NCBI GenBank assembly: GCA_002347185.1
Contig: DDXK01000111.1
Coordinates: forward strand, 1,519-9,312
Length of the DNA stretch: 7,794 nt
Reading direction: 5' to 3'
Source: Desulfobulbaceae bacterium UBA2262
GTDB taxonomy: Bacteria > Desulfobacterota > Desulfobulbia > Desulfobulbales > Desulfurivibrionaceae
The notes under the pieces were generated by a model. It worked only from the letters and a program-made list of their open reading frames with translations. It was not told where the DNA came from and searched no databases. The position numbers were made by a program, and so were the translations under genes. Positions 7,118 through 7,794 of the stretch are shown here, piece after piece (position 1 is the stretch's first letter; each line of letters opens with the position of its first letter).

Positions 7118-7597
7118 TCAAAACTCCACGACCAGCCGGGCCTTTTTCACGACGGTCAAGGGAATGCGCAAAACTTCCTCCCCGGTGGCAAGGAGGATAC
7201 TGCCATCCAGAAATCCGTCGATAAGACCGACGAAAACATTCTGTCCAGCCATTGGCTCCCGGAGCACGACCTTTGCCTTTTTCCCGGAACACCGCAGAAA
7301 ATCCTTTTCCTTTTTGAGGGGACGATCAAGACCTGGCGAGGAAACCTCCAGGTTGTAAGCCTGCTCAATGGGGTCCTCCACCTCCAGGATATGACCAACC
7401 TCACGGCTGAGGTTGGCGCAATCTTCCAGGGAGACCCCCTGGGCACTGTCGATGACGAGGCGCAGCACCCAACCCGCCGCCTCACGGCGAAACTGCAACT
7501 CCACCAGTTCGAGGGCAAAATCCTCCACCACCGGTTCGAGAAGCGCGTGCAGGCGGTCCTGCAGTGACTGCTCTTTCTCTTTCTCCGCCAATCCCAT
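7118..7597 (-). CDS. rimP: Ribosome maturation factor RimP
   Basis: RimP (YhbC, DUF150 family) binds the 30S precursor and is needed for its maturation. The 159-residue product has the usual length. An N-terminal alpha/beta domain (about residues 8-85) carries LELVELQFRRE and LRLVIDSAQGVSLEDCANLS. The family signature SSPGLDRPLKK (86-96) follows, then a small beta-barrel domain to the end (about 97-159). I chose ATG at 7597, giving MGLAEKEKEQ. A GTG at 7636 would add 13 residues but would place the terminator hairpin inside the coding sequence. No clear Shine-Dalgarno is seen: only GGTG lies just before the ATG. It is the first gene of the operon, with a 174-nt gap before nusA. Confidence 0.93.
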   Translation of the reverse strand: MGLAEKEKEQSLQDRLHALLEPVVEDFALELVELQFRREAAGWVLRLVIDSAQGVSLEDCANLSREVGHILEVEDPIEQAYNLEVSSPGLDRPLKKEKDFLRCSGKKAKVVLREPMAGQNVFVGLIDGFLDGSILLATGEEVLRIPLTVVKKARLVVEF

Positions 7598-7606
7598 AAC
7601 ACCAAT

Positions 7607-7633
7607 AAAAAAAGCGGGCCTGGGCCCACTTTT
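7607..7633 (-). terminator. Intrinsic terminator just upstream of the rimP start
   Basis: On the minus strand GTGGGC and GCCCGC pair (6 bp, one U-G) around the 4-nt loop CCAG. The stem can extend by four A-U pairs (AAAA with TTTT), and seven consecutive T residues follow. This is a textbook intrinsic terminator. The U-run ends only 9 nt before the rimP ATG. It may end the tRNA transcript, or it may act as an attenuator for the nusA operon. NusA is known to limit its own operon through leader termination in some bacteria. Confidence 0.8.
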
Positions 7634-7652
7634 CACGATTCAAAACCAGGCC
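7617..7652 (-). promoter_or_regulatory. Candidate antiterminator pairing in the rimP leader
   Basis: On the minus strand GGCCTGG (7652-7646) is the perfect reverse complement of CCAGGCC (7623-7617), with 22 nt between them. The second segment is most of the loop plus half of the 3' arm of the terminator that ends at 7607. The two structures therefore cannot form together, which is the layout of a transcription attenuator. The terminator is itself near-palindromic, so part of this match could be chance. No ligand-binding domain is recognised. Confidence 0.35.
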
Positions 7653-7670
7653 GGAATGACCTGATCGCAC

Positions 7671-7700
7671 AATACAAAGAATAGACCAGCCTGCTCACAA
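7671..7700 (-). promoter_or_regulatory. Weak candidate sigma70 promoter for the rimP operon
   Basis: On the minus strand TTGTGA (4 of 6 matches to TTGACA) is followed after 18 nt by TGTATT (4 of 6 matches to TATAAT). Transcription would start near position 7664, just before the attenuator-like structures. Both boxes are mediocre, and the operon may instead be transcribed from the tRNA promoter outside the window. Confidence 0.3.
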
Positions 7701-7718
7701 GTGGCTTGCATCGCCAAC

Positions 7719-7739
7719 AAGAAAACCTTGCGTTTTCCT
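7719..7739 (-). other. Hairpin downstream of the tRNA
   Basis: On the minus strand AGGAAAAC and GTTTTCTT can form an 8-bp stem with one G-U pair around the 5-nt loop GCAAG. No U-run follows, so it is a poor terminator. It could be a processing or stabilising hairpin between the tRNA and the rimP leader, or simply chance. Confidence 0.3.
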
Positions 7740-7772
7740 CAATGCCGGAGCCAGAGCATCAGAGAATCATTC

Positions 7773-7794
7773 TGGAGCGGGAAACGGGATTCGA
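7773..7794 (-). tRNA. 3' end of a tRNA gene, probably tRNA-Gly (partial, cut by window edge)
   Basis: Read on the minus strand, the last 22 nt fit tRNA positions 55 to 76 exactly. They give the end of a T-loop (TCGAATC), the 3' side of the T-stem (CCCGT), a 7-nt acceptor strand TTCCCGC, discriminator T and an encoded CCA. An acceptor strand TTCCCGC followed by TCCA is typical of bacterial tRNA-Gly with anticodon GCC, whose 5' strand is GCGGGAA. The anticodon lies outside the window, so the glycine identity is inferred from the acceptor and discriminator. The gene has the same orientation as rimP and ends 175 nt before its start. This recalls E. coli, where metY precedes rimP-nusA-infB, so co-transcription is possible. 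Confidence 0.85.

Noticed and set aside
6915..7292. A minus-strand 125-codon frame through the rimP-nusA gap
   Set aside because: Most of it is out-of-frame rimP sequence. The part in the gap reads smoothly but has no good start with a ribosome binding site and no recognised product. It is kept only as a remark on the spacer.
7598..7636. N-terminal extension of rimP from GTG at 7636
   Set aside because: It would translate through the terminator hairpin and U-run, has no Shine-Dalgarno, and the added residues are not typical of RimP. ATG at 7597 is preferred.
1..7794. A novel defence, mobile or biosynthetic system
   Set aside because: Every sizeable coding region belongs to the conserved nusA-infB-rpsO operon. 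There are no transposase, integrase, CRISPR, toxin-antitoxin or phage signatures, and no break in synteny.

Overview
This window is a conserved bacterial housekeeping region: the transcription-translation operon read on the minus strand in the order (tRNA-Gly) - rimP - nusA - ylxR - infB - rbfA - nrnA (DHH phosphoesterase) - truB - rpsO. The GC-rich coding sequence, the DHH phosphoesterase between rbfA and truB, and rpsO at the end point to a Desulfuromonadales-like or related Desulfobacterota (former Deltaproteobacteria) chromosome. That placement is inferred from gene order and general protein resemblance, not from a search.

Layout in transcription order, from high to low coordinates. The right edge holds the last 22 nt of a tRNA gene, very likely tRNA-Gly. 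A 175-nt leader follows, with a weak candidate promoter and a strong intrinsic terminator just before the rimP start. One arm of that terminator can also pair with an upstream segment, giving an attenuator-like layout. rimP is followed by an unusually long 174-nt spacer with two perfect GC-rich palindromes, then nusA. From nusA to truB the genes are tightly packed: a 26-nt gap, a 4-nt ATGA overlap, a 1-nt TAATG overlap, a 17-nt overlap and a 5-nt gap. After truB comes a 140-nt spacer with a good sigma70-like promoter and a leader hairpin that may be an S15 binding site. rpsO follows, then a perfect 11-bp inverted repeat. The next gene downstream lies outside the window; pnp is usual there.

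Functionally the genes belong together. RimP, RbfA, TruB and S15 serve 30S assembly and tRNA modification. IF2 starts translation. NusA controls elongation, termination and antitermination. YlxR is a small RNA-binding protein. NrnA clears the nanoRNAs left by exoribonucleases.

I found no mobile element, CRISPR array, defence gene or novel protein family, and I do not think a new protein system is present. The points worth a second look are in the non-coding leaders: the possible attenuator before rimP, the possible S15 autoregulatory element before rpsO, and the palindromic rimP-nusA spacer. The apparent absence of a PUA domain from TruB is also worth checking.
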